Shown piece after piece: positions 26,316 to 34,255 of a DNA stretch of 48,722 bases. Each line of letters begins with the position of its first letter. Positions within the stretch are counted from its first letter, which is position 1. The notes beneath the pieces were generated by a model, which was given only the letters and a program-made list of their open reading frames with translations, was not told the origin of the DNA and ran no database searches. Source of the stretch: Pararhodospirillum oryzae (GTDB taxonomy: Bacteria; Pseudomonadota; Alphaproteobacteria; Rhodospirillales; Rhodospirillaceae); assembly GCF_007992075.1 (NCBI RefSeq), contig NZ_BJZO01000028.1, positions 1 to 48,722 on the forward strand. The letters are read 5' to 3'. Both the position numbers and the translations under genes were made by a program.

Positions 26316-26956
26316 CGGACCCTAAAAACAGCCTCCTTGTTGAAGGGAATACCGACTTACACGTTTTATATAATCTATTTAAAGCGGCTCGTCTGCCGGA
26401 TGGTTTTTGTAAAATAGAAGACTGTAAAAACGATGAAACGGCACTATCAACGTTTATTGTCGCTTTCAGGGGCTCGCCTTCACAAGCTGTCGGCCTGATT
26501 CTCGACGCGGATCAAGATCCCGCCAAACGCTGGAAGCAGATCAAGGACAGGGCGCGGAAGAAAGGCGGCGACGATCCCTTGCCAGAGAGTCCGGACCCCA
26601 CCGGCACCGTGGTGAAGCGGCCGGGCAAACCGACCCTGGGCGTCTGGCTGATGCCCGACAACACCACCTTGGGCATGCTGGAGGATTTCCTGCTGGCCCT
26701 TGTGCCCTCCGAGCACGACCCCCTGATGGGGCACGCACGGGCCACGGTGGCCGCGCTGTCCGGGGACATGCGCCGCTTTCGTCCCCAACATGCCAGCAAG
26801 GCCGAGGTTCACACTTATCTTGCCTGGCAAAAGGAGCCGGGGACTCCCCCGGGGCTTGGTATTTCCAAGGGCTATTTCGATCCAAGCCAAGGCCCTGTTC
26901 CTGACTTTCTCGCCTGGATCGAGCGGCTGTTCGGGCCTTTTCCCCCGTCCGCGTGA
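26312..26956 (+). CDS. TOPRIM-like DUF3226-type protein, partner of the ATPase
   Basis: 214-residue protein resembling the DUF3226 group. The TOPRIM-type acidic pattern is visible: Glu11 in LLVEGNTDLHVL and Asp65/Asp67 in LILDADQD, the arrangement that binds metal in OLD nucleases and topoisomerases. A later conserved-looking stretch is GVWLMPDNTTLGMLEDFLL. Together with the upstream ATPase it forms a two-gene, split version of an OLD-type ATPase-nuclease, comparable to AriA-AriB of PARIS, whose AriB carries DUF4435. The first ~200 bases are AT-rich. Translationally coupled to the ATPase (ATGA). Nuclease activity has not been shown for this family to my knowledge. Confidence 0.75.
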   Translation: MTDPKNSLLVEGNTDLHVLYNLFKAARLPDGFCKIEDCKNDETALSTFIVAFRGSPSQAVGLILDADQDPAKRWKQIKDRARKKGGDDPLPESPDPTGTVVKRPGKPTLGVWLMPDNTTLGMLEDFLLALVPSEHDPLMGHARATVAALSGDMRRFRPQHASKAEVHTYLAWQKEPGTPPGLGISKGYFDPSQGPVPDFLAWIERLFGPFPPSA

Positions 26957-27012
26957 ACGTTTCCCGGGCTCGCGGGCGATCCGTGCTTTCCTCTTTCTCA
27001 TCGAGGTCCGCC

Positions 27013-27717
27013 ATGATCCCACGCGAACAGCATCTGGAAATCGGGTCGTTGGTGTTTGAAGGGCTGGATCAGATTGATCTGACCGGGCCTTACGAGGTGC
27101 TGGCGCGGGTGTCGAACGCGACCTACCGGCTGTACGGCAAAACCACCGACCCCGTGCGCGACATCACCGGGTTGCGCCTGATCCCGGACGCGACCCTGGC
27201 CGAGGCCCCGGCGCTGGATGTGCTGCACGTGCCGGGGGGCTTTGGCCAGGAAGCGTTGATGGACGACGAGGAGGTGCTGGAATGGATCCGGCGCCAGGCG
27301 GCCGGGGCGCTGGTGGTGTTCACCGTGTGCACGGGGGCCCTGATCTGCGGCGCGGCCGGCCTGCTGCAAGGGCGCCGGAGCACCACCCACTGGGCTGCCT
27401 TGCCTTTGCTCCCCTACTTCGGGGCCACCCCGGTGAATGAACGGGTGGTCGTGGATGGGGCCTGGATTTCGGCGGCCGGGGTGACGGCGGGCATCGACGG
27501 AGCCTTGCGGTTGGTGGCCGCGCTACGGGGCGACACCGAGGCCAAGGCCCTCCAGCTTTTCCTGGTCTACGCGCCCGAGCCGCCGTTTGACTGCGGCAGC
27601 CCCGAAACCGCGCCGCCCGAAATCCTGGCCAAGGCGCAAGGCGTGTTCGCGGCCATCACGGCGAAACGCGAAGCCACCGCCAAGCGCGTGGCCGCCCGCC
27701 TGGGGATTTCGGTTTAA
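27013..27717 (+). CDS. DJ-1/PfpI-family protein, isonitrile hydratase-like
   Basis: 234-residue class I glutamine-amidotransferase-like protein. The nucleophile elbow is TVCTGALI with Cys106, preceded by the acid-containing EGLDQIDLTGPYEVL stretch and HVPGGFGQ, a pattern shared with cyclohexyl-isocyanide hydratase (InhA) and regulator N-domains. There is no AraC domain, so an enzyme is more likely. GAGG is 6 bases before ATG 27013; the frame is open upstream to 26953 without similarity. It lies 56 bases after the TOPRIM gene and could be read through from it, but its composition matches the chromosome. Confidence 0.8.
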   Translation: MIPREQHLEIGSLVFEGLDQIDLTGPYEVLARVSNATYRLYGKTTDPVRDITGLRLIPDATLAEAPALDVLHVPGGFGQEALMDDEEVLEWIRRQAAGALVVFTVCTGALICGAAGLLQGRRSTTHWAALPLLPYFGATPVNERVVVDGAWISAAGVTAGIDGALRLVAALRGDTEAKALQLFLVYAPEPPFDCGSPETAPPEILAKAQGVFAAITAKREATAKRVAARLGISV

Positions 27718-27718
27718 G

Positions 27719-27749
27719 CCGCCCTGTCCCGGCGCGCCTGTCGGGCGGA
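27719..27749. terminator. Convergent hairpin after DJ-1-like gene
   Basis: CCGCCC directly after the stop codon pairs with GGGCGG about 20 bases later. It sits between convergent genes and may end transcription from both sides; no T-tract is present. Confidence 0.35.
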
Positions 27750-27757
27750 AAGGGGTT

Positions 27758-28036
27758 TCAGGACCGCCGGCCCAGGGCCAGGGCGAGAGCGTTTTCCAGC
27801 CACGCGGGCGCGCTGCGCTGACGAATCCGGGGCAGCCACCACAAGGCGGTGAGCGCCAACCCCACCGCCACGGGCGCCAGCAGCAGCGCCCACGGCAACG
27901 ATCCCCACGCCACGTTCAACCCCACGGCCACGGCCACGCCCGCGACCACCGGCGCCAGAAAAAACGCGACCACCGCCGGCAGCACGGTCAGGCGGTAGAG
28001 GAAAGCCAGCAGGGCAACACCGATCCGACGTAGCAT
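27758..28036 (-). CDS. Small integral membrane protein
   Basis: 92-residue protein of unknown function, starting MLRRIGVALLAFLYRLTVLP. Two or three hydrophobic helices are visible: about 5-25, 27-50 (VVAFFLAPVVAGVAVAVGL) and 55-75 (LPWALLLAPVAVGLALTAL), with a basic C-terminus. I start at the ATG at 28036, which has GAGG 6-9 bases upstream; a longer frame to 28192 would run into the toxin-antitoxin promoter. No recognised domain. Confidence 0.6.
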   Translation of the reverse strand: MLRRIGVALLAFLYRLTVLPAVVAFFLAPVVAGVAVAVGLNVAWGSLPWALLLAPVAVGLALTALWWLPRIRQRSAPAWLENALALALGRRS

Positions 28037-28177
28037 GAGACACCTCGGGGGTTGGGGCACGGGCAAGGCCCGCACGATAGCGCGAACGGGGGCGTCCCAC
28101 ACCCCTTCTTGCAGGCCGGTCGTCGAAGCCAGGGTCCTTTCCAAGGCGAGGCCGTGGAGAAGGGCGCTTCGAGGCTG

Positions 28178-28193
28178 GTTGTCAATTGACAAC
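28178..28193. promoter_or_regulatory. 16-bp palindromic operator of the toxin-antitoxin pair
   Basis: GTTGTCAATTGACAAC is a perfect 16-base palindrome. It overlaps the -35 hexamer of the promoter at 28186-28214, so a bound repressor would block RNA polymerase. The HTH-containing antitoxin encoded downstream is the obvious candidate binder. Confidence 0.65.
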
Positions 28194-28214
28194 TAATGGG
28201 GTTGAGCCTAGAGT
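28186..28214 (+). promoter_or_regulatory. Sigma70-type promoter of the toxin-antitoxin pair
   Basis: TTGACA (28186-28191), an exact -35 consensus, is followed 17 bases later by TAGAGT (28209-28214). It reads towards the HicA-like gene with a leader of about 100 bases. Confidence 0.65.
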
Positions 28215-28320
28215 TCGACAGGGCTGTGGATTTCAGGTGCAAATGGCAGCTGTGGTCTACGGTTGCTCTAGGAGGATGAAATCATGGAAAAAAATCAATT
28301 GATTCACAAGAGGCAAAACA

Positions 28321-28584
28321 ATGGTCTCTCGTTCACGGCATCCGCACAAAGAGATCGAATCCACCCTGCGCTATGCGGAGGAAAAAGGATGGCGCGTCAA
28401 GCCGGCAGTCGGGCATGCGTTTGCCATCCTGGTCTGTCCTTGGAACGACAAGGACTGTCGATGCGGAGAGTTTTGCCAAAATTCAGTGTGGCGGACCCCC
28501 CGGAACCCCGAAGCGCATGCCCGGACCTTACGCAGAATTGTTGACCACTGCCGACACGGGGATGAAAAAGACGGAGACGACTGA
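28321..28584 (+). CDS. HicA-like toxin-family protein
   Basis: 87-residue protein resembling HicA-type mRNA interferase homologues: HPHKEIESTLRYAEEKGWRV followed by the catalytic-type His32 in VGHAFAILVCP, and the widespread SVW-TPRNPEAHARTLRRIVDHC ending. Two extra cysteine-containing segments (CPWNDKDCRCGEFC) interrupt it. AAGAGG (28308-28313) lies 7 bases before ATG 28321. The next gene starts two bases after the stop and encodes an HTH protein, the usual toxin-antitoxin order for this subgroup. Base composition is lower in GC at the 5' end. Toxicity is inferred. Confidence 0.7.
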   Translation: MVSRSRHPHKEIESTLRYAEEKGWRVKPAVGHAFAILVCPWNDKDCRCGEFCQNSVWRTPRNPEAHARTLRRIVDHCRHGDEKDGDD

Positions 28585-28585
28585 A

Positions 28586-29095
28586 ATGTACGAATTCACC
28601 CTCAGGTTTTCCTTGTCAAACGCGGATGAGGATCCGAGCGTCCATCTGGACGCCCTGTTCGAGGCCGGGTGTGACGACGCAGCGGTGGGGGTGGGGAAGC
28701 GAGGCGCGGTGGCGCTGGCTTTTGCGCGGGAGGCCGGCTCGGCGGAGGAGGCGGTGCGCTCCGCCCTTCGCCAGGTCCGGGAGGCTTTGCCCCACGCCTG
28801 TTTTATCGAGGTCAGCCCCGATCTGGTCAATCTTGCCGATGTTGCCGATCTTCTGGGGTGTTCCCGTCAGAATATTCGCAAATATGCGTCTGGCGAGATC
28901 AAGACGGTGACGGCGCCGTTTCCCGAGCCCATCCTGGGCGGGGCGACGAGTTACTGGCGCTTGTACGATGTGCTTTCATGGCTTGGGAAGCATACGCCCT
29001 GGCGTCCGCCGTCCGGGATGACGGAGCTGTCCCTTGTCGCGGCCCGGATCAACCTGGAGCACCAGCTTGATCAACTCAAGGTGGCCTCCGGGTGA
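28586..29095 (+). CDS. HTH antitoxin-like partner of the HicA-like protein
   Basis: 169-residue protein with an N-terminal alpha/beta region (MYEFTLRFSLSNADEDPSVH... AEEAVRSALRQVREALPHACFIEV, about 1-85) and a predicted helix-turn-helix at about 88-115 (NLADVADLLGCSRQNIRKYA), followed by a segment with TSYWRLYDVLSWL. Such proteins accompany HicA-like genes and probably neutralise the toxin and repress the operon. GGAG (28573-28576) precedes ATG 28586; ATG 28562 would overlap the toxin gene and has poor spacing. A terminator follows at 29187-29225. Confidence 0.68.
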   Translation: MYEFTLRFSLSNADEDPSVHLDALFEAGCDDAAVGVGKRGAVALAFAREAGSAEEAVRSALRQVREALPHACFIEVSPDLVNLADVADLLGCSRQNIRKYASGEIKTVTAPFPEPILGGATSYWRLYDVLSWLGKHTPWRPPSGMTELSLVAARINLEHQLDQLKVASG

Positions 29096-29121
29096 ACCCG
29101 GATCTGTCCGGTTCGCGAGGG

Positions 29122-29148
29122 GCCCGGGGAGACCTCGTCTCCCCGGGC
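29122..29148. repeat. GC-rich perfect hairpin
   Basis: GCCCGGGGAGAC (29122-29133) and GTCTCCCCGGGC (29137-29148) form a perfect 12-bp stem with a 3-base loop. It is similar in composition to the elements after the FAD-oxidase gene and after cysNC. Confidence 0.55.
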
Positions 29149-29186
29149 GGGAGTGGGAGGGCGGCAGCCCTCGTTTGGGGGGGGCA

Positions 29187-29225
29187 GGGGGGCTTGCCGG
29201 TTGATCCCGGGCGGCCCCCCTTTTT
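29187..29225 (+). terminator. Intrinsic terminator after the antitoxin gene
   Basis: GGGGGGC (29187-29193) pairs with GCCCCCC (29214-29220), followed by TTTTT (29221-29225). It ends the toxin-antitoxin operon immediately before the convergent peptide-binding-protein gene. Confidence 0.7.
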
Positions 29226-29228
29226 GCG

Positions 29229-31109
29229 TCAGCGTCCGGCGCGGCCGGTGAGGGCGGCGGCCTTGGCGGGGTCAACCCACCAGGTATTGAACTGGATGCC
29301 GTCGTCCGGGGTTGGCGGATGGCCGAACAGGTTCCAGTAGGCCACGCGGTCGCTGCTCTGGTGCCATTGGGGAATGACCAGGAACGACCACTGCAAGACC
29401 CGGTCCAGCGCGTGCACCCGGGTCACCAGGTCGGCGCGGCTGGGGGCGGCGATGATCGATTCGATCAGGCCATCAATCGCGGGAGAGGCGATGCCCGAAT
29501 AGTTGCTGCTGCCCGGGGTGTGGGCGGCGGCCTGCGACCAGAAATCCCGCTGCTCGTTGCCGGGGCTGCTCGACTGCCCCCAGCTGCCCACCATGATGTC
29601 GAAGTCGAAGTGCGTCACCCGGTTGATGTACTGGGCGGTGTCCACGGTGCGCAGGGAAAGGCGGATGCCCAGGCGTTCCAGGGTGCGGGCGAAGGGCAGC
29701 ACCAGGCGTTCGAACTCGGGCTGGGCCAGCAGCACCTCTACCTCGAAAGGCTGGCCGTCGGCGTTGCGCAAGGCGCCATCCTTCACCGTCCAACCCGCTT
29801 GTCGCAGCAGGTCAAGCGCGTGGGCCAGATTGGCGCGCAGGCCGCCCTTGGCTTCGTCCACCACCGGGGGGGCATAGACTTCGGTGAACACGCGCGGTGG
29901 CAACTGGTCGCGCCACGGCTCCAGCACCGCCAGCTCGGCGGCGTCGGGCAGGCCGGTGGCGGCCAGTTCCGAGTTGTCGAAATAGCTGCGCGTGCGGGTG
30001 TACTCGCCATAAAAAAGGTTCTGGTTGGTCCATTCGAAATCGAAGGCCCAGCCCAGCGCCTCGCGCACCCGGGGATCGGCGAACAGCGGCCGGCGCAGGT
30101 TGAAAATGAACCCCTGCATGCCCTGGACCCGGTGATGGGGCAGCCGCTCCATGATAATGCGCCCGTCGCGCACGGCGGGGCCGTCGTATCCGGTCGCCCA
30201 TTGGCGGGCCACGTTCTCGGCGCGGAAGTCATAGGCCCCGGCCTTGAAGGCTTCCAGCATCACGGTGGCATCGCGGTAGTAGTCATGGCGGATTTCGTCG
30301 AAGTTATAGAACCCCCGTGAAACGGGCAGGTCCTTGGCCCAGTAGTCCGGACGCCGGGCATAGGTGATGGACCGGCCGGGCTCGAAGCTGGCGATGCGAT
30401 AGGGGCCGCTGATCACCGGAGGATCCAGGGTCACGGCCGAAAAGTCGCGTCCTTCCCAGTAATGCTTGGGCAGGATCGGCATCTGGCCCACGATCAGCGG
30501 CAGTTCCCGGTTTTCGGTGCCCTTGAACACAAAGCGCACCCGCTTGGGGCCCAGCACCTCCACCCGTTCCACGTCGCCATAGTACATGTTGTACATGGGG
30601 ATGCCCTGGGTGCGCAGGGTCTCCAGGGAAAAGGCCACGTCGTCGGCGGTGATCGGCTCGCCGTCGCTCCACACCGCTTCCGGGCGCAGGTTGAAAATGA
30701 TCCACGAGCGGTCCTCGGGCATTTCCATCGACTGGGCGATGAGCCCGTAGTGCGAAAACGGCTCGTCGGCGGCGCGCGCGGTCAGGGTATCGACCATCAG
30801 GCCCAACCCGGCGGCGGCCTCGCCCCGGATGGTGAACACATTCAAGGTGTCAAACCCGCCCATCGCCGCCAGCCGGATGGCCCCCCCCTTGGGAGCGTCG
30901 GGATTGACGTAATCAAAATGGGTGAAGTCGGCCGGGTACTTGACCGCGCCATGCATGGCCAGGCCGTGCACCGGGGTCAGGTGGGGCCCCGGATCCTGCG
31001 CGGTCCCGGCGGAAGCGTTGGAGGGCGGCGCCGGGGTGGGGTCGGTGGCCCGTGCGCCCAAGGGGCCCAGGGCCAGGGCGGCGACAAGCAGGGAAGCGAC
31101 AAGGCGCAT
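29229..31109 (-). CDS. YejA-like extracellular peptide-binding protein (SBP family 5)
   Basis: 626-residue periplasmic solute-binding lipoprotein-free protein of ABC peptide uptake systems. A Sec signal peptide is clear ([21 protein letters not shown]). The mature part has the YejA-like [21 protein letters not shown]-type opening ([24 protein letters not shown]), [23 protein letters not shown] and the C-terminal [25 protein letters not shown] start at ATG 31109, with AGGA 8 bases upstream, rather than ATG 31157. No permease or ATPase genes accompany it; hisN lies 54 bases upstream on the same strand. Confidence 0.9.
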   Translation of the reverse strand: MRLVASLLVAALALGPLGARATDPTPAPPSNASAGTAQDPGPHLTPVHGLAMHGAVKYPADFTHFDYVNPDAPKGGAIRLAAMGGFDTLNVFTIRGEAAAGLGLMVDTLTARAADEPFSHYGLIAQSMEMPEDRSWIIFNLRPEAVWSDGEPITADDVAFSLETLRTQGIPMYNMYYGDVERVEVLGPKRVRFVFKGTENRELPLIVGQMPILPKHYWEGRDFSAVTLDPPVISGPYRIASFEPGRSITYARRPDYWAKDLPVSRGFYNFDEIRHDYYRDATVMLEAFKAGAYDFRAENVARQWATGYDGPAVRDGRIIMERLPHHRVQGMQGFIFNLRRPLFADPRVREALGWAFDFEWTNQNLFYGEYTRTRSYFDNSELAATGLPDAAELAVLEPWRDQLPPRVFTEVYAPPVVDEAKGGLRANLAHALDLLRQAGWTVKDGALRNADGQPFEVEVLLAQPEFERLVLPFARTLERLGIRLSLRTVDTAQYINRVTHFDFDIMVGSWGQSSSPGNEQRDFWSQAAAHTPGSSNYSGIASPAIDGLIESIIAAPSRADLVTRVHALDRVLQWSFLVIPQWHQSSDRVAYWNLFGHPPTPDDGIQFNTWWVDPAKAAALTGRAGR

Positions 31110-31163
31110 GATGGGGTCCTGAAGCCAGGAGGGGAAGGGCGGCGAAGAGGAGGGCAACCCCGG

Positions 31164-31949
31164 TCAGGCGGGGGCGCGCAGCAAGGCGAGCGCCTCGGTC
31201 AACGTGGCCGGGTCGCCGGCGGCCAGAACCCGGTCGCCCGAGCCAATGCCCAGCGGCTGGCCTTCCCAATCGGTCATGCAGCCCCCGGCCCCGATGAGCA
31301 CGGGCGCGAGCGCCGCGTAGTCGTGCAGCTTCAGCCCGGCCTCGCAGACCAGATCGGCGTGCCCGAGCGCGACCAGGCCATAGGCGTAGCAGTCGCAGCC
31401 GTAGCGGCGCAGGTGGGCGGCACGGCGCAGGCGCTCGAAGGCGTCGGCGTCCTCGGGGCGGCGGAACAGTTCAACGGCTGTGGTGTACAAGGCCGCGCGG
31501 CCCACGTTGGGGCAGGGGCGGCAGCGGGTGGGCTCGCCGTTGAAGGTGGTGGGCAGGTCGTTGCCGCCAATCCAGCGTTCGCCCAGCACCGGCTGGTTGA
31601 TGACGCCCAGCACCGGCCGGCCCTGGTAACACAGGCCGATCAGGGTTCCGAACGAGGGCATGCCGGTGACGAAGGCGCCGGTGCCGTCGATGGGGTCGAG
31701 CACCCATACGAATTCGGCGTCGGCGCGGTCGGGGCCGTATTCCTCGCCGATCACGCCGTGGTCGGGGAAGGCGCGGGTGATCATCTCGCGCATGGCCTGC
31801 TCGGCCTCGCGGTCGGCGCGGGTGACGGGCGAGGCGTCGGGCTTGTCGTCCACCACCAAGTTGGTGCGAAACAGCGGCCGGATCAACGTAGCGGACACAT
31901 CGGCCAGGGCATGGGCCAGGGCGACGTAGGGAGTCACGGACAAAGTCAC
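31164..31949 (-). CDS. hisN: Inositol-monophosphatase-family histidinol-phosphatase
   Basis: 261-residue Mg-dependent phosphatase that probably converts histidinol-phosphate to histidinol. Metal ligands are visible in VIGEEYG (Glu69/Glu70) and WVLDPIDGT (Asp85, Asp88), and the third site is KLHDYAALAPVLIGAGG, which carries the HisN-like variant rather than the W-D-AA of inositol phosphatases. GTG 31949 has GGAGG 7 bases upstream; ATG 31994 has no such support. Inositol- or other sugar-phosphatase activity remains possible since no his genes are adjacent. Confidence 0.85.
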   Translation of the reverse strand: MTLSVTPYVALAHALADVSATLIRPLFRTNLVVDDKPDASPVTRADREAEQAMREMITRAFPDHGVIGEEYGPDRADAEFVWVLDPIDGTGAFVTGMPSFGTLIGLCYQGRPVLGVINQPVLGERWIGGNDLPTTFNGEPTRCRPCPNVGRAALYTTAVELFRRPEDADAFERLRRAAHLRRYGCDCYAYGLVALGHADLVCEAGLKLHDYAALAPVLIGAGGCMTDWEGQPLGIGSGDRVLAAGDPATLTEALALLRAPA

Positions 31950-32293
31950 GGGCAAACCTCCGAGCCGACGAAAACGACAGCCGACCCTAGCCAACCCGGC
32001 CGCGCTTCACAAGCGTGGGCGGCGATTCCTTATCCGCGATCCCCATCCGTGACGATACCGCGCCGATGAATGCTCCCTTCGATTCCCGGAAACGCCCCGG
32101 ATTCCTTCTATAGGGTGAGGCGTATCCAATCAAAGTTCTGGGCTGAAATGAGAGTAATAATTCAAAGGAGGGTGGATGATTGGGAGTTTTCTGATTTTCA
32201 TCAGGATAGGCCAAAAACTCCCTTCTTTATTTTTTTGCGTCGGCACGGGTACGGTATCAAACCCCTTTTCCTGCCCCACCCCCAGGAGGACGC
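31950..32293. other. Divergent leader region before the SLC13 permease gene
   Basis: 344 bases between divergent genes. The right half is AT-rich. It holds AAAGGAGG (32165-32172) followed at 3 bases by an ATG (32176), whose short reading frame runs into a strong intrinsic terminator (32182-32236) about 60 bases before the permease start. This looks like an attenuated leader or a small RNA gene; no known riboswitch class was recognised. Confidence 0.5.
32182..32236 (+). terminator. Intrinsic terminator in the permease leader
   Basis: Perfect 9-bp stem GGGAGTTTT (32182-32190) / AAAACTCCC (32214-32222), then a T-rich run TTCTTTATTTTTTT (32223-32236). It reads only on the plus strand and lies upstream of, not after, the permease gene. 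Confidence 0.7.
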
Positions 32294-34126
32294 ATGACCC
32301 CCGATCTTGTCCTTGTTCTTGCCTTGCTGGCCGTGGCGGTGGGGTTGTTCGCGCGCGGGCGGCCGTCCATGGACGTGGTCGCGCTCATGGTGATGGCGTG
32401 CTTGCCGTTCACCGGCACCGTGACCGCCACCGAGGCGCTGGCGGGGTTCGCGGATCCGAACGTGATCTTGATCGCCGCCTTGTTCATCCTGGGCGAGGGG
32501 CTGGTGCGCACCGGCGTGGCCAAGACCCTGGGGGGCTGGATCACCGTGCTGTCGGGAGGGCGGGAAGGCCGGTTGATCGCCGCCCTGATGGCGGCTGCTT
32601 CCGGCCTGGGAGCGTTCATGAGTTCCACCGGCGTGGTCGCGATTTTCATTCCCATCGTCTTGCGCGTGGCCCGCGCCATGAAAATTCCAGCCAGCCGCCT
32701 GATGATGCCGCTGTCGATGGCGGCCCTGATCTCGGGCATGATGACCCTGGTCGCGACCGCGCCCAATCTGGTGGTCAACGCGGAACTGGCGCGCCGGGGC
32801 TACGAGGGCTTCGGCTTTTTCGCCTTCACGCCGTTCGGGCTGCCGGTGCTGGCCCTCGCCATTGGGTACATGCTGCTCGCGCGGCGTTTCCTGGGCGGGG
32901 CCGTTCCCGCTCCCGGGGTCGGGAGGACGCGCCGGCCCGGGCTGGCCGACTGGATCAAAAGCTACGATCTGGCCCGGCGCGAGGCCCGCTTGCGGGTTTT
33001 GCCGGCCTCCGACCTGGCGGGGCGGCGGCTGGACGAGCTGGCCTTGCGCGCCACCGAGGGCGTGAACATTCTGGCGATCGAGCGCATGGGGCGGTTCGGC
33101 CCGCATTTTCTGCGTCCGCGCCGCGAAACCGAATTGGCCGCCGGGGATGTTCTGCTGGTCGATGTCGTCGATCCGCAAGGAGACCTGGAAGCGGTGGCGG
33201 CCCGCCATCAGCTGGTGGCGCTGCCCCTGTCGGGGGCCTATTTCCTGGATCGCGCGCAGGAACTGGGCATGGCCGAGGCCCTGGTGCCGCCCGATTCCTC
33301 CCTGGTCGAGCGCACCCCGGCCGAGGTCGGCTTCCGCTCGACCCGCGATGTGTCGGTGATCGCGGTCCGGCGCGGCACCGGACGGGTGGAAGGGCCGGCG
33401 GCCTCGATCGCGCTCAAGGCCGGGGACCAGTTGCTCCTGATCGGCCCTTGGAGCGCGATCCGGCGGCTCGCGGGCGAACGCCATGACCTGGTCGTCCTGG
33501 ACCTGCCCGAGGAAGCCGACGACTACGCTCCGGCCCGGGAGCGGGCGCCATACGCGGTGCTGGTGCTGCTGGCCATGGTCGCGGTGATGGCCAGCGGCCT
33601 GCTGCCCAATGCCCAGGCCGCCCTGATCGGCTGCTTGCTGCTAGGCGCCTTTGGCTGCGTCAACGCCGCCTCGGCCTACCGTTCCATCAACTGGCCGACC
33701 CTGGTCCTGATCGTGGGCATGCTGCCCTTCGCCCTGGCCCTGGAGCGCACGGGCGGGGTCGATCTCGCGGCCCAGGCCTTGATCCAGGCCCTGGGTGAAA
33801 CCCACCCCCAGGCCATGCTGGCCGTTTTGTTCGCGGTCACGGCCGGGCTGGGGCTGTTCATCTCCAACACCGCGACGGCGGTGCTGATGGCCCCGGTGGC
33901 GGTGACCCTGGCCCAGGAGCTGGGGGTCTCGCCCCATCCCTTCGCCATGACCGTGGCCCTGGCCGCCTCCACCGCCTTCATGACCCCGGTGTCGTCGCCC
34001 GTGAATACGCTGGTGGTCGGACCCGGGGGGTACCGCTTCATGGATTTCGTGCGCATTGGCGTGCCTTTTTCGCTGCTGACCATGGCGGTGTGCGTCGGGC
34101 TGGTGCCCCTTGTCCTGCCGTTCTGA
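32294..34126 (+). CDS. SLC13-family permease with two RCK_C domains
   Basis: 610-residue inner-membrane transporter of the ArsB/NhaD-SLC13 type (sulfate, dicarboxylate or related anions). N-terminal helices (~1-200) include FMSSTGVVAIFIPI and TLVATAPNLVVNAEL; two cytoplasmic TrkA-C (RCK_C) regulatory domains occupy about 215-300 and 310-395 (LAAGDVLLVDV and LKAGDQLLLIG end each); C-terminal helices (~420-610) carry ISNTATAVLMAPVAV and TPVSSPVNTLVVGPGGY. AGGAGG at 32284-32289 precedes ATG 32294. The leader terminator suggests transcriptional control. Substrate not decidable from sequence; sulfate would fit with cysD/cysNC. Confidence 0.88.
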   Translation: MTPDLVLVLALLAVAVGLFARGRPSMDVVALMVMACLPFTGTVTATEALAGFADPNVILIAALFILGEGLVRTGVAKTLGGWITVLSGGREGRLIAALMAAASGLGAFMSSTGVVAIFIPIVLRVARAMKIPASRLMMPLSMAALISGMMTLVATAPNLVVNAELARRGYEGFGFFAFTPFGLPVLALAIGYMLLARRFLGGAVPAPGVGRTRRPGLADWIKSYDLARREARLRVLPASDLAGRRLDELALRATEGVNILAIERMGRFGPHFLRPRRETELAAGDVLLVDVVDPQGDLEAVAARHQLVALPLSGAYFLDRAQELGMAEALVPPDSSLVERTPAEVGFRSTRDVSVIAVRRGTGRVEGPAASIALKAGDQLLLIGPWSAIRRLAGERHDLVVLDLPEEADDYAPARERAPYAVLVLLAMVAVMASGLLPNAQAALIGCLLLGAFGCVNAASAYRSINWPTLVLIVGMLPFALALERTGGVDLAAQALIQALGETHPQAMLAVLFAVTAGLGLFISNTATAVLMAPVAVTLAQELGVSPHPFAMTVALAASTAFMTPVSSPVNTLVVGPGGYRFMDFVRIGVPFSLLTMAVCVGLVPLVLPF

Positions 34127-34139
34127 GGCCGGGCCGGTT

Positions 34140-34188
34140 GAGTTCGCCAGGGAAAAGTGGGCACCGCTTTTCCCGAAAGGACAAACTC
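34140..34188 (-). repeat. Dispersed palindromic repeat, copy B
   Basis: Read on the minus strand this 49-base element starts GAGTTTGTC and ends GCGAACTC, with inner arms GGGAAAAG and CTTTTCCC around a CGGTGCCCA loop. It is the best-preserved copy of the palindrome also present at 19847-19897 and 44355-44405. It lies between convergent genes. Confidence 0.7.
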
Positions 34189-34204
34189 ACACAAAGGGAT
34201 CCGG

Positions 34205-34237
34205 GGTCTGTCCGCTTCAACGTGAAACGGACGGACC
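34205..34237. terminator. Hairpin between permease and bluB
   Basis: GGTCTGTCCG (34205-34214) pairs with CGGACGGACC (34228-34237) with one G-T pair; the loop can extend the stem through TTCA/TGAA. It lies in the gap between two convergent genes, a natural bidirectional terminator position. Confidence 0.5.
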
Positions 34238-34255
34238 TCAACGGGAAGCCCGGGG

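Noticed and set aside
30462-32069. Plus-strand open frame opposite the YejA-like and hisN genes
   Set aside because: No domain-like features; Gly/Gln/His-rich antisense shadow of two well-supported genes.
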